A stretch of DNA of 19,128 nt from Clostridiales bacterium (GCA_015058265.1 SVCR01000005.1:1-19128), one strand, 5' to 3'. Counted from the first letter of the stretch, positions 1 through 7,226 are shown. Program-made: numbers and translations. Notes: generated by a model from the sequence alone, not told the origin.

Positions 1-1
1 A

Positions 2-832
2 CAGCAGAGCAAATATGGTGTCGCAGCCATTCCGACCAATGAGCTGATGCACGGTAAGCACTATCTTGCTGACCGCATCAGGGAGGCGGCAGCTGCCGGA
101 AACCGCACGATAGTAATTGACTGTGTAACGCAGGAAGACCTTGACCTGATAGCAGATGCATGCATCACCAGCAAGCTCAAAGTGCTGGCTGTAGACCCGG
201 GAGTATTCACCGCAACTCTTGCCAGAAAGCTGATTACTCCATCAAAGAGCAGGGAGAAGAGCAAGATACTGGCAGTGATGGGAAGCGTACATCCTAATGC
301 AAGGACTCAGATGGAACAGCTCTGGCTTTCGCAGAGGACGTACAATGTCATGATAGCTACTAAAGAGCTGCTCGAAAGCGACGAACGCCGCGAGGCGGAA
401 ATCGCCAGAGTAGCGGCGGAAATACTGGAAAACTGCGACCGCAACCAGATATCTACTGTCACCGGAGACGGCATCTATCCTGAGAACAGGATAGATTTCG
501 GACCATACATGGAGAGATACAGCTGCTCTATGAATGACGTGACCGATATCATTAATAAGTCTCTTGCGGAAATCGCTCACCGCATATTCGTGGCAGAGCC
601 GACATTCAGGGCGCTGTATACAACGGGTGGAGACATCACAGTCTCTGTCTGTGAGCGCTTTGGAGCTGCCGGCCTCGACCTCAAAGATGAGGTGCTGCCT
701 CTTGCCGCTTATGGTACTATCCTGGGTGGTCCTTACGATGGTGTACATCTTATCACCAAGGGCGGCAGCCAGGGAGATAACGACGCTATCAATAAATGCA
801 TTACTTACCTCAAGGAGAAGATATTCATCTGA
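2..832 (+). CDS. Four-carbon acid sugar kinase family protein (DUF1537, DtnK/OtnK-like), 5' partial
   Basis: The reading frame is open to the left edge, so the gene begins outside the window; 276 residues are visible of a family that usually runs about 420-450. The visible part includes a GSVHPNARTQM segment and the C-terminal nucleotide-binding half, with VTGDGIYPE, TTGGDITVSV and GGPYDGVHLITKGGSQGDNDAI-type glycine-rich motifs characteristic of DUF1537 kinases. These enzymes phosphorylate C4 acid sugars such as D-threonate or L-threonate/D-erythronate at the terminal hydroxyl in the cytosol. The gene lies 55 nt upstream of a PdxA2-type dehydrogenase, the pairing known for the D-threonate pathway (DtnK plus PdxA2). 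Family assignment is strong; the exact substrate is inferred from the neighbours. The ATG at 47 is internal, because conserved-looking coding sequence precedes it. Confidence 0.85.
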   Translation, partial: QQSKYGVAAIPTNELMHGKHYLADRIREAAAAGNRTIVIDCVTQEDLDLIADACITSKLKVLAVDPGVFTATLARKLITPSKSREKSKILAVMGSVHPNARTQMEQLWLSQRTYNVMIATKELLESDERREAEIARVAAEILENCDRNQISTVTGDGIYPENRIDFGPYMERYSCSMNDVTDIINKSLAEIAHRIFVAEPTFRALYTTGGDITVSVCERFGAAGLDLKDEVLPLAAYGTILGGPYDGVHLITKGGSQGDNDAINKCITYLKEKIFI

Positions 833-887
833 TCGTTGGGAAACTATTACATCAAGTTATTACTAAACAGAATTAAGGAGGTGTTAG

Positions 888-1886
888 ATGAAAAAACCAC
901 TTATTGCTGTTACCCTGGGAGACCCTGCGGGAATAGGTCCTGAAATCGTAGTAAAGAGTATTGCAGATAAGGATCTCTTTGAAGAGGCAAACTGCATAGT
1001 TCTGGGAGATGCAAAGATCGTAAAGCAGGCGATCGAAGTAACAGGCGTCGATCTGAAGGTCAACTGCGTTGAGGATCCTGCAGACGGAGATTACAGCGAA
1101 GGCGTCCTCAACATGATCGACCTCGACAATATCGATATGGACAAATTCGAATACGGCAAGGTCAGCGCTATGTGCGGAAAGGCTGCGTTCGAATACATCG
1201 AGAAGAGCATTCAGATCACTATGGACGGCAAAGCTGACGCAGTAGCAACAGCGCCAATAAACAAGGAAGCTCTCCGCGCTGCAGAGATCAACTTTATAGG
1301 CCACACAGAGATCTTCGCTGAGCTCACAGGCACAAACGACCCGCTCACAATGTTCGAGACCAACGGAATGAGAGTGTTCTTCCTTACAAGACACGTATCG
1401 CTCCGCGACATGCTCGATATGATCACTAAAGAGAGAGTCATCGACTATGTGGAGAGATGCACAGAAGCGCTCGCAAGACTTGGGGTCACAGAGGGAACCA
1501 TGGCTGTTGCAGGTCTTAACCCTCATTCAGGAGAGCATGGACTGTTCGGCTGGGAGGAGGTCAACGAGATCGCTCCTGCAGTAGAAGAGCTCCAGGCAAG
1601 AGGTTTTGATGTAAAGGGTCCGGTTCCGGCTGACTCGGTATTCCACCAGGCGGCACTCGGCAGATACAACTCGGTACTGTCGCTGTATCACGATCAGGGA
1701 CACATTGCTACAAAGACTCTCGACTTTGACCGCACTATCGCGATCACAAACAGCATGCCTATCCTGCGTACTTCCGTAGACCACGGAACAGCATTCGATA
1801 TCGCAGGCAAGGGCATCGCAGGTGCTGTAAGCATGATCGAGTCTGTAAGACTCGCAGCCAAGTACGCTCCTTACTTCACTAAGTAG
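888..1886 (+). CDS. pdxA2: PdxA-family NAD-dependent dehydrogenase, probably D-threonate 4-phosphate dehydrogenase (PdxA2)
   Basis: A 332-residue protein with the whole PdxA signature: GDPAGIGPE (11-19), TAPINK (121-126), GHTE (138-141), NPHSGEHG (211-218), PADSVF (248-253 region), YHDQGH (267-272) and [11 protein letters not shown] near 297-307. H169, H213 and H268 are the likely divalent-metal ligands, by spacing against E. coli PdxA. An AGGAGGTG ribosome site sits just upstream of the ATG at 888. PdxA proper makes the vitamin B6 precursor, but PdxA2 paralogues next to DUF1537 kinases oxidise D-threonate 4-phosphate (or an epimer), which decarboxylates to dihydroxyacetone phosphate. With the kinase immediately upstream and a GntP permease downstream, the catabolic role is favoured over pyridoxal phosphate synthesis; this is inference from context. 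Confidence 0.88.
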   Translation: MKKPLIAVTLGDPAGIGPEIVVKSIADKDLFEEANCIVLGDAKIVKQAIEVTGVDLKVNCVEDPADGDYSEGVLNMIDLDNIDMDKFEYGKVSAMCGKAAFEYIEKSIQITMDGKADAVATAPINKEALRAAEINFIGHTEIFAELTGTNDPLTMFETNGMRVFFLTRHVSLRDMLDMITKERVIDYVERCTEALARLGVTEGTMAVAGLNPHSGEHGLFGWEEVNEIAPAVEELQARGFDVKGPVPADSVFHQAALGRYNSVLSLYHDQGHIATKTLDFDRTIAITNSMPILRTSVDHGTAFDIAGKGIAGAVSMIESVRLAAKYAPYFTK

Positions 1887-1895
1887 GAAGCGAAC

Positions 1896-2041
1896 TGCAG
1901 GTGCCCAGCCGCAAGGCACGGGAGCACTGCATTAACTCAGATAATTGATAAGCCCCGGCAGGTTTCACAGAGACGCTAATCACCGGGAACCACCAGGGCT
2001 TAGAGATTATATCTGTCCGGGCGTCTTTTACGATGCCCGGA
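1896..2041 (+). promoter_or_regulatory. Structured untranslated region upstream of the GntP permease; candidate cis-acting RNA
   Basis: The roughly 200 nt between the dehydrogenase and permease genes can fold into three elements. A first hairpin has TGCAG/CTGCA and GTGCC/GGCAC arms (1896-1929). A long helix joins 1938-1955 to 1996-2015: CAGATAAT pairs with ATTAT-AT-CTG, followed by a T-G wobble, tandem G-A/A-G mismatches and a perfect TAAGCCC/GGGCTTA stem. It encloses a GGTTTC/GGAACC hairpin with a 19-nt loop. The third is a perfect TCCGGGC/GCCCGGA hairpin (2016-2022 with 2035-2041). None is followed by a U tract, so these are not plain terminators. I could not match it to a riboswitch class I know. 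The pairing is read by eye. Confidence 0.4.
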
Positions 2042-2085
2042 TGCGAATACAAACTACAGCTATTATAACGTATTGGAGGTTAAAT

Positions 2086-3492
2086 ATGGTAAACGGATTA
2101 GACGGAACCAGAATGCTGATCGCACTTTTCATCGGTATAGCGATCCTTATCGTTCTTGTTCTCAAGACCAAGGTTCAGGCCTTCCTGGCGCTGATCCTCA
2201 CAACCATCCTCGTCGGTGCTATCGGAGGCATGCCGCTTCTGAATATCACACTCGATGATGGTAAAACATTCGGTATTATCAACTCAGTCACGTCAGGCTT
2301 CGGCGGGACGTTAGGAAGCATAGGCATCATCATCGGTTTCGGTGTAATGATGGGACAGATCTTTGAGATCTCGGGTGCAGCCAAACGGATGGCGCACACC
2401 TTCCTCAAGCTCTTCGGTAAGGGTCGTGAGGAAGAAGCTCTCGCTATCACCGGATTCCTGGTATCGATCCCTATCTTCTGCGACTCGGGATTCATCGTAC
2501 TCTCGCCTATCGCTAAGGCTTTGTCAGAGACAACCAAAAAGTCTGTTATCGGACTCGGTGTTGCACTGGCATCCGGACTTGTAATCACTCACTCACTTGT
2601 ACCTCCTACACCGGGTCCTCTCGGAGTATGCGGTATCTTCGGTATAGACGTAGGTAAGTTCATCCTGCTTGCTATCGTGCTTGCTCTTCCTATGACTATT
2701 GCCTGCATCTTCTACTCAAGGAAGTTCCTGTCGAAGAAGTTCTACAGACTCCCTGATGAAGAGGGAAATATCGTAGACGCTGAGTATCAGGAGCCTAATT
2801 ACGAGGCAGCATTCAACATGGATATGACAGGTGTTCCGGGAACTCTCGAATCCTTCATGCCACTGATCCTGCCTATCATCCTGATCCTGATCAACACTAT
2901 CGCAACAGCACTCGGCGCAACAGAAGGCTTCATGGGAGTCATCGTATTTCTTGGACAGCCGATCGTAGCTGTAGGCCTCGGTCTTCTGGTCGCTATCTTT
3001 ACACTCGGCAGACCATTTGACCGTCAGACGATCCTTCAGGAGATGGAGAAGGGAATGGCTTCCGCAGGTATCATCATGCTCGTAACAGGCGGCGGCGGAG
3101 CTCTCGGACAGATCATCAAGGACTCCGGACTTGGTCAGTTCATGGCAGACGGACTGTCACAGACAGCTATCCCTATCATCATTCTCCCGCTGATCATCTC
3201 GACAGCAATGAGATTCATCCAGGGTTCCGGTACTGTAGCTATGACAACAGCTGCAAGTATCTCAGCTCCTATCCTCATCGCTGCTAACTCCAGCCCGATG
3301 CTCGGTGCTGTAGCATGCTGCGTAGGATCACTCTTCTTCGGATACTTCAACGATTCATACTTCTGGGTCGTTAACAGAACACTCGGCGTATCCGAGGCTA
3401 AGGAACAGCTGACTATATGGTCGGTCAACTCGACGATCGCATGGGCAGTAGGTGTTATCGAGATCATCATTCTCAGTATCTTCATGCACTAG
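2086..3492 (+). CDS. GntP-family gluconate/acid-sugar permease
   Basis: A 468-residue, highly hydrophobic inner-membrane transporter of the GntP family, which imports gluconate and related sugar acids with protons. Recognisable signatures are SIPIFCDSGFIVLSPIAKAL and THSLVPPTPGPLGV, equivalent to the SIPVFFD and H-x-x-PPxPGP regions of GntP proteins, plus many predicted membrane spans from the N-terminus (about residues 9-25) to the last residues. The start is placed at 2086 because GGAGG at 2075-2079 lies 6 nt upstream and the hydrophobic protein begins there; the longer open frame from 1945 would run through the structured leader with unconvincing residues. It lies between PdxA2 and an aldolase in one operon, so it probably imports the C4 acid sugar the kinase acts on. 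The substrate is inferred, not read from the sequence. Confidence 0.9.
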   Translation: MVNGLDGTRMLIALFIGIAILIVLVLKTKVQAFLALILTTILVGAIGGMPLLNITLDDGKTFGIINSVTSGFGGTLGSIGIIIGFGVMMGQIFEISGAAKRMAHTFLKLFGKGREEEALAITGFLVSIPIFCDSGFIVLSPIAKALSETTKKSVIGLGVALASGLVITHSLVPPTPGPLGVCGIFGIDVGKFILLAIVLALPMTIACIFYSRKFLSKKFYRLPDEEGNIVDAEYQEPNYEAAFNMDMTGVPGTLESFMPLILPIILILINTIATALGATEGFMGVIVFLGQPIVAVGLGLLVAIFTLGRPFDRQTILQEMEKGMASAGIIMLVTGGGGALGQIIKDSGLGQFMADGLSQTAIPIIILPLIISTAMRFIQGSGTVAMTTAASISAPILIAANSSPMLGAVACCVGSLFFGYFNDSYFWVVNRTLGVSEAKEQLTIWSVNSTIAWAVGVIEIIILSIFMH

Positions 3493-3512
3493 TCACTGAT
3501 AATAAGATGTAA

Positions 3513-3543
3513 GCAGGCGGCCATTGCACAGATGGCCGCTTGC
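3513..3543 (+). other. Intercistronic hairpin without U tract
   Basis: GCAGGCGGCCAT and ATGGCCGCTTGC form a 12-bp stem with a single G-U pair and a 7-nt loop (TGCACAG). No T run follows, so it is unlikely to end transcription; it may protect or delimit the upstream mRNA, or modulate expression of the aldolase relative to the permease. The folding is direct from the sequence; the role is inference. Confidence 0.5.
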
Positions 3544-3573
3544 GCAACTGATAAATAACAAAGGAGGGTCTTT

Positions 3574-4410
3574 ATGGCTCTTGTAACAATGAAACAGCTC
3601 GTGGACGATGCATGGGAAAAGGGCACATGCATCCCCGCGTTCAATGTCGGCAGCCTCGAGATGGTGCGCGGAGCTCTCCGCGCTGCAGAGGAGCTCGACG
3701 TGCCTGTCATCATCCAGATCGCAGAGAGACTGCTAAAATATTCACCGCTTGAACTGATCGGACCGGGAATGGTGCAGGCAGCAAAGGAATCGAAGCTTCC
3801 GGTAGCTGTCAACTTTGACCACAGCAGCACCTATGAAGTGATAGAGAAGGCTCTCGACCTCGGCTTCACGTCCGTTATGTATGACGGATCTACACTGCCG
3901 TTTGAGGAAAACATAGCCGGAACTCGCAGGATCGTTGAACTGGCTGATAAATACGGGGCTTCTGTTGAAGGAGAGCTCGGACTTGTCGGAGGAAGTGAAG
4001 ACGGATTATCCGATCACGGTATTCTCTGCACTAATCCTGACAAAGCGCATGAGTTCTGCGAGAGAACAGGCATCGCGTGTCTCGCCGTAGCAATAGGAAA
4101 CGCTCATGGAGACTATCCGACGGCTCCGGTCCTGGCATTCGATATTCTTGAACAGATCAACAGCAAGGCAGGGGTACCGCTGGTACTCCATGGCGGCAGC
4201 GGGATCTCCGACGAAGACTTCCGCAAGGCTATCTCTCTCGGAATCGCAAAGATCAATATTGGGACGGCTAGCTTCAACAATGTGACTAAGTTCGCATCTG
4301 AATATCTTGCAACAGAGGGTAAGCATACATACTTCGAATTGAATACAGCAATGACACAAGGCATGTATGAGAATGCCCTGAGACATATCAAGGTGTTCAG
4401 AGGCCTTTAA
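3574..4410 (+). CDS. Class II fructose-bisphosphate aldolase family protein
   Basis: A 278-residue class II (zinc-dependent) aldolase of the FbaA/KbaY/GatY/IolJ family, a cytosolic TIM barrel. Visible active-site elements: FDHSS with D82 and metal-ligand H83, YDGS (103-106), VEGELG (131-136) with E132 and E134, GNAHGDY with metal-ligand H178, LHGGSG with metal-ligand H206, and KINIGT (226-231) for phosphate binding. AGGAGGG precedes the ATG at 3574. It is the last gene of the acid-sugar operon, ending 27 nt before a strong terminator. The family cleaves or forms dihydroxyacetone-phosphate aldols. The upstream kinase and PdxA2 would release dihydroxyacetone phosphate, so the enzyme could condense it with glyceraldehyde 3-phosphate or split a related sugar phosphate. 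Whether the substrate is fructose-1,6-bisphosphate, tagatose bisphosphate or something else cannot be read from the motifs. Confidence 0.9.
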   Translation: MALVTMKQLVDDAWEKGTCIPAFNVGSLEMVRGALRAAEELDVPVIIQIAERLLKYSPLELIGPGMVQAAKESKLPVAVNFDHSSTYEVIEKALDLGFTSVMYDGSTLPFEENIAGTRRIVELADKYGASVEGELGLVGGSEDGLSDHGILCTNPDKAHEFCERTGIACLAVAIGNAHGDYPTAPVLAFDILEQINSKAGVPLVLHGGSGISDEDFRKAISLGIAKINIGTASFNNVTKFASEYLATEGKHTYFELNTAMTQGMYENALRHIKVFRGL

Positions 4411-4437
4411 GTCCTATCTGATCAGAGATAGAACAGA

Positions 4438-4477
4438 AGAGTGCTTATCACTCGAAATGAGTGTAAGCACTCTTTTA
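4438..4477 (+). terminator. Intrinsic terminator of the acid-sugar operon
   Basis: AGAGTGCTTA-T-CACTC pairs with GAGTGTAAGCACTCT across a GAAAT loop: 15 bp with one bulged T, followed by TTTTAT. It begins 27 nt after the aldolase stop codon. Confidence 0.9.
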
Positions 4478-4517
4478 TATAACAGACGCCGGTTGGGGGA
4501 TACAGCACGGTTTGTGC

Positions 4518-4546
4518 TTGACTTTGGCACATATGTGAATTAACTT
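4518..4546 (+). promoter_or_regulatory. Putative sigma-70-type promoter for the AEC transporter gene
   Basis: TTGACT (4518-4523) and TAACTT (4541-4546) are separated by 17 nt. The -35 box is good and the -10 box is weak. The position, between a terminator and the start codon at 4580, supports a promoter. The spacer contains the 10-bp palindrome CACATATGTG (4528-4537), a possible operator. Confidence 0.4.
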
Positions 4547-4579
4547 TGGTCTGAGTCATTATATGAAGGGTGGAACGGA

Positions 4580-5533
4580 ATGTTAGTTATTTTCAGCAAA
4601 GTGCTGGTGGTATTTATATATGTAGGGATCGGTTTCGCGGCGAACAGGCTTAAGGCGCTCCCGGATGAATGCGTGAAGTACTTCACTGCGCTCATAATGG
4701 ATATAACTGTGCCGTGCCTGATGATAAGCGCGATCACAGGACAGGATCTCGATGAAAAGCTGTATCGCAACACGATCATAACTTTGGTACTTACTACTAT
4801 TATATATGTGATAGTTGCTGTACTGTCGAGTCTGTTTGCTGACCATGTCTTCACGGATCTGGATCAGCAGGACCGCAACATATTAGCTTCGGCCATGACC
4901 GGATGCAATTCCGGATTCATGGGATTTCCGGTGACCAGAGCAGTATTCGGAAATACAGTGTTCTACTATGTGGTGATCCAGAATATCGCCAACAATGTGT
5001 ATCTGTTCATAATGAGCATACCGCACCTGCATCATAGGGAACAAACAGGCAGGAAGAAAAGATCTGTCAGAGAAATGCTGAAGCCTTTTGCCAATATAAC
5101 GACGATGGCAACGGTTTGCTCGATCATTCTTCTGTTTGCCGGGATACGCCTTCCTGAATACGCGATGAACATATTCACTGAGGTGGGGGACATCACGATC
5201 CCGTTGTCCATGATCCTGGTCGGAGTGCAGCTGGGCAGCTCGGATTTCGGCAGGATTTTCAGGGACAGAGATCTGCTCATCACTTCACTGGTCAAGCTGA
5301 TCATTGCTCCTCTGCTGGTTATGGCGATGGTGGCACCTCTTCCGGTGGATCCTGTCGTCAAGCTGGTCACAGTGCTGTGCACTTGCTTCCCAAGCGCCGC
5401 GATGGGAGTAGCAACAGCGGTCAAGGAACATAAGAATTCCACTCTCATGGCAGAGGCGGTCGCAGTCACTACCTTGCTGTCCATGATAACTCTTCCGGTA
5501 TGGATCATGATCTGCGGGAAGCTGTATATGTAA
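4580..5533 (+). CDS. AEC (auxin efflux carrier) family transporter
   Basis: A 317-residue polytopic membrane protein with about ten hydrophobic segments, the first at residues 3-22. The AEC family pattern is visible in the TVPCLMIS segment (43-50) and the NSGFMGFP motif (110-117), followed by QNIANNVYLF, and in a mirrored second half with IPLSMILVGVQLG, which suggests the inverted repeat of the bile-acid/AEC fold. An AGGGTGG ribosome site precedes the ATG at 4580. Bacterial AEC proteins move small carboxylates such as malate or malonate, or other organic anions; the substrate here cannot be told. A terminator lies upstream and a separate promoter-leader system downstream, so it is probably transcribed alone. 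Its nearness to the acid-sugar operon is compatible with, but does not prove, a role in carboxylate transport. Confidence 0.87.
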   Translation: MLVIFSKVLVVFIYVGIGFAANRLKALPDECVKYFTALIMDITVPCLMISAITGQDLDEKLYRNTIITLVLTTIIYVIVAVLSSLFADHVFTDLDQQDRNILASAMTGCNSGFMGFPVTRAVFGNTVFYYVVIQNIANNVYLFIMSIPHLHHREQTGRKKRSVREMLKPFANITTMATVCSIILLFAGIRLPEYAMNIFTEVGDITIPLSMILVGVQLGSSDFGRIFRDRDLLITSLVKLIIAPLLVMAMVAPLPVDPVVKLVTVLCTCFPSAAMGVATAVKEHKNSTLMAEAVAVTTLLSMITLPVWIMICGKLYM

Positions 5534-5627
5534 CACCGCTTTGGAACCATTTGGCGAAAGCAGCTAAAATGGCCGGCCTGAGTAATATACGAAAGAATAA
5601 ACCACATCGATGACTGATTTTAGTGGT

Positions 5628-5656
5628 TTGACATATAAGGGGCTGAGTGGTATATT
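5628..5656 (+). promoter_or_regulatory. Strong sigma-70-type promoter for the tyrS leader transcript
   Basis: A perfect TTGACA (5628-5633) and TATATT (5651-5656) are separated by exactly 17 nt, predicting a start near 5663. The -35 box overlaps the right arm of an inverted repeat, AAACCAC (5599-5605) and GTGGTTT (5623-5629), which could be a repressor site. Confidence 0.85.
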
Positions 5657-5690
5657 TTCTGTAATCGGTTCAAAAAAGGAGATTCTTTTA

Positions 5691-5756
5691 ATGAATACAC
5701 GCAGACTTGTAGCAGCGATCTATTATTACGACTATACTTCGGTGATCGAAGGATAA
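5691..5756 (+). CDS. Tyrosine-rich leader peptide of the tyrS attenuator
   Basis: A 21-codon ORF with ATG at 5691, TAA at 5754-5756, and GGAG at 5678-5681 nine nt upstream of the ATG. Codons 11-15 are TAT TAT TAC GAC TAT, giving the peptide core IYYYDY: four Tyr residues in five codons. It begins about 28 nt downstream of the predicted transcription start and is followed by a mutually exclusive antiterminator and terminator before tyrS. This is the layout of ribosome-mediated attenuation: when charged tRNA-Tyr is scarce, the ribosome should stall on the Tyr cluster and expression of tyrosyl-tRNA synthetase should rise. The ORF, Shine-Dalgarno site and codon cluster are seen directly; the mechanism is inferred by analogy with amino-acid operon leaders. 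Confidence 0.8.
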   Translation: MNTRRLVAAIYYYDYTSVIEG

Positions 5757-5759
5757 TTG

Positions 5760-5810
5760 TGCTGCGACAGTTTATGGACCGACAGGATGGTTGATTCCGG
5801 CTCCGCAGCA
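5760..5810 (+). promoter_or_regulatory. Candidate antiterminator of the tyrS attenuator
   Basis: TGCTGC (5760-5765) can pair with GCAGCA (5805-5810), and GGACCG (5776-5781) with CGG-C-TCC (5798-5804, one bulged C). Together they occupy the whole 5' arm of the terminator, so the two folds are mutually exclusive. TGCTGC can instead pair with GCAGCG (5712-5717) inside the leader ORF, just before the Tyr codons, which would release the terminator when no ribosome is present. A ribosome at the leader stop codon (5754-5756) would cover TGCTGC and favour termination, whereas one stalled on the Tyr codons would leave it free. Confidence 0.65.
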
Positions 5811-5828
5811 ACGCGGAGCCGATTTTTT
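5798..5828 (+). terminator. Intrinsic terminator in the tyrS leader (attenuator)
   Basis: CGGCTCCGC and GCGGAGCCG form a perfect 9-bp GC-rich stem around the 6-nt loop AGCAAC, followed by ATTTTTT. It lies 28 nt before the tyrS start codon and 41 nt after the leader-peptide stop, so it controls read-through into tyrS rather than ending an upstream gene. Confidence 0.9.
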
Positions 5829-5856
5829 AAGACACAACAAAGAAGGAGAAGTATCG

Positions 5857-7191
5857 ATGAAAAATTTAATTCCTGACAGTGTCAGTGAACACACCAATGT
5901 TTATGACGTCCTGATGGAGAGAGGACTGATCGAGCAGACTACTAATGGTGAAGCACTGAGAGAACTTCTGGGCAAAGAGAAGATCAAGTTCTACATAGGA
6001 TTTGACCCGACGGCAGACTGCCTGCATGTTGGTCACTTCATTCCGATGATCACCATGATGTATATGCAGAAGTACGGTCATACTCCGGTATTCCTGCTCG
6101 GCGGCGGAACCGGTGAGATCGGCGACCCATCAGGCAGAAGCGACATGCGTCAGGTAATGACAATCAATACGATCGACGAGAACTGCAGAGCGTTCAAGAA
6201 GCTTTTCGACAAATTCATCGACTTTGATGATGAGTGGAAGTATGAAGGCAATGAGGGTGTATACCATCCGGGTCATCAGAACAGAGAGCCTAAGCCGGGC
6301 TATGCTGTAAGCGTCAACAACGCTGAGTGGATCAGACCTTGCAAGTTCACCGAGTTCGCAAGAGAGATCGGTACACATTTCAATGTAAATACAATGCTGA
6401 GAGCTGACTGCTTCAAGTCTAGAATGGACAGAGACACAGGACTTTCCTTCTTCGAGTTCTCATACATGCTGCTCCAGGCTTACGACTTCTATGTGATGGC
6501 TCGTGACTTCGATCTAAAGGCACAGTTCGGCGGAAACGACCAGTGGTCCAACATCATTGCCGGTGTCGACCTGACAAGAAAGGCATGCGGTAAGGAGGTT
6601 TACGGACTTACAGTATCCCTCCTGACTACAAGCGAAGGCAAGAAGATGGGCAAGACAGCTAAGGGCGCTCTCTGGCTCGATGAGAAGAAGTGTCCTGTAT
6701 ATGACTTCTTCCAGTACTGGAGAAACGTCGCTGATGCTGACGTAAACAAGTGCCTGAGAATGCTGACATTCCTGCCTATGAGCGAGGTCAACAGACTGTC
6801 CGCACTCGAAGGATCAGCTATCAACGAGGCTAAGGAGATCCTTGCTTACGAGGTCACTAAGCTTGTCCACGGCGAAGAGAAGGCTAAGCAGGCTCTCGAG
6901 ACAAGCCGTCAGATCTTCGCAGGCGGTGGAGTTTCCGATGACATGCCTTCAGTTGAGATGGATAAGGCTAAGTTCGAGGGAGAAGGAATGGGACTCGCAG
7001 CACTTCTTAAGGAAGCAGGACTCGAGCCATCGACATCCGAGGCTTACAGAACTATCCAGGGCGGCGGTGCAAGGATCAACGGCGAGCAGATCACAGATAA
7101 GAAGTTCGCGGTAACACTTGACTGCTTCAAGGACGGAGAACTCGTACTCCAGAAGGGCAAGAAGAAGTTCAAGAAGATCGTACTCAACTAA
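5857..7191 (+). CDS. tyrS: Tyrosyl-tRNA synthetase
   Basis: A 444-residue class I synthetase that charges tRNA-Tyr with tyrosine. Visible features: YIGFDPTADCLHVGHF with the HIGH-type HVGH near residues 49-52, the substrate-pocket run QAYDFYVMARDF and FGGNDQWSNI, the KMSKS-equivalent KMGKT in EGKKMGKTAKGALWL, and a C-terminal S4-like RNA-binding domain (about the last 65 residues). The start is set at 5857 because AAGGAG lies 8-10 nt upstream and the longer frame from 5791 would be encoded inside the terminator stem. Compared with E. coli TyrS there is a short insertion before the NNAEWI segment (PGHQNREPKPGY region). Expression is probably controlled by the leader-peptide attenuator just upstream. 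Preference for codons such as GTA, GCT and AAG suggests good expression. Confidence 0.97.
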   Translation: MKNLIPDSVSEHTNVYDVLMERGLIEQTTNGEALRELLGKEKIKFYIGFDPTADCLHVGHFIPMITMMYMQKYGHTPVFLLGGGTGEIGDPSGRSDMRQVMTINTIDENCRAFKKLFDKFIDFDDEWKYEGNEGVYHPGHQNREPKPGYAVSVNNAEWIRPCKFTEFAREIGTHFNVNTMLRADCFKSRMDRDTGLSFFEFSYMLLQAYDFYVMARDFDLKAQFGGNDQWSNIIAGVDLTRKACGKEVYGLTVSLLTTSEGKKMGKTAKGALWLDEKKCPVYDFFQYWRNVADADVNKCLRMLTFLPMSEVNRLSALEGSAINEAKEILAYEVTKLVHGEEKAKQALETSRQIFAGGGVSDDMPSVEMDKAKFEGEGMGLAALLKEAGLEPSTSEAYRTIQGGGARINGEQITDKKFAVTLDCFKDGELVLQKGKKKFKKIVLN

Positions 7192-7226
7192 GAGGCCACG
7201 GTACGGATCTATCACATAATGTGGAT

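Noticed and set aside
1949..2002. SAM-type riboswitch suggested by AGCCCCGGCA near 1951
   Set aside because: Only a short stretch resembles the SAM-I/IV core; the surrounding helices and gene context do not fit a methionine or SAM switch.
1945..2085. Longer start for the GntP permease at 1945
   Set aside because: The extension runs through the structured leader and encodes residues unlike a transporter N-terminus; the GGAGG at 2075-2079 supports ATG 2086.
5657..5856. T-box riboswitch upstream of tyrS
   Set aside because: The canonical 14-nt T-box sequence is missing, the leader is short (about 165 nt from predicted start to the terminator's end), and a translated-looking Tyr-rich ORF fills the place of a stem I. 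AGGATGGT near 5785 is only a partial resemblance. It is kept as the main alternative to be excluded by a covariance search.
5791..5856. Upstream ATG-type extension of tyrS starting at 5791
   Set aside because: This in-frame extension would be encoded by the terminator stem and T run and has no ribosome site; ATG 5857 has AAGGAG at the right distance.
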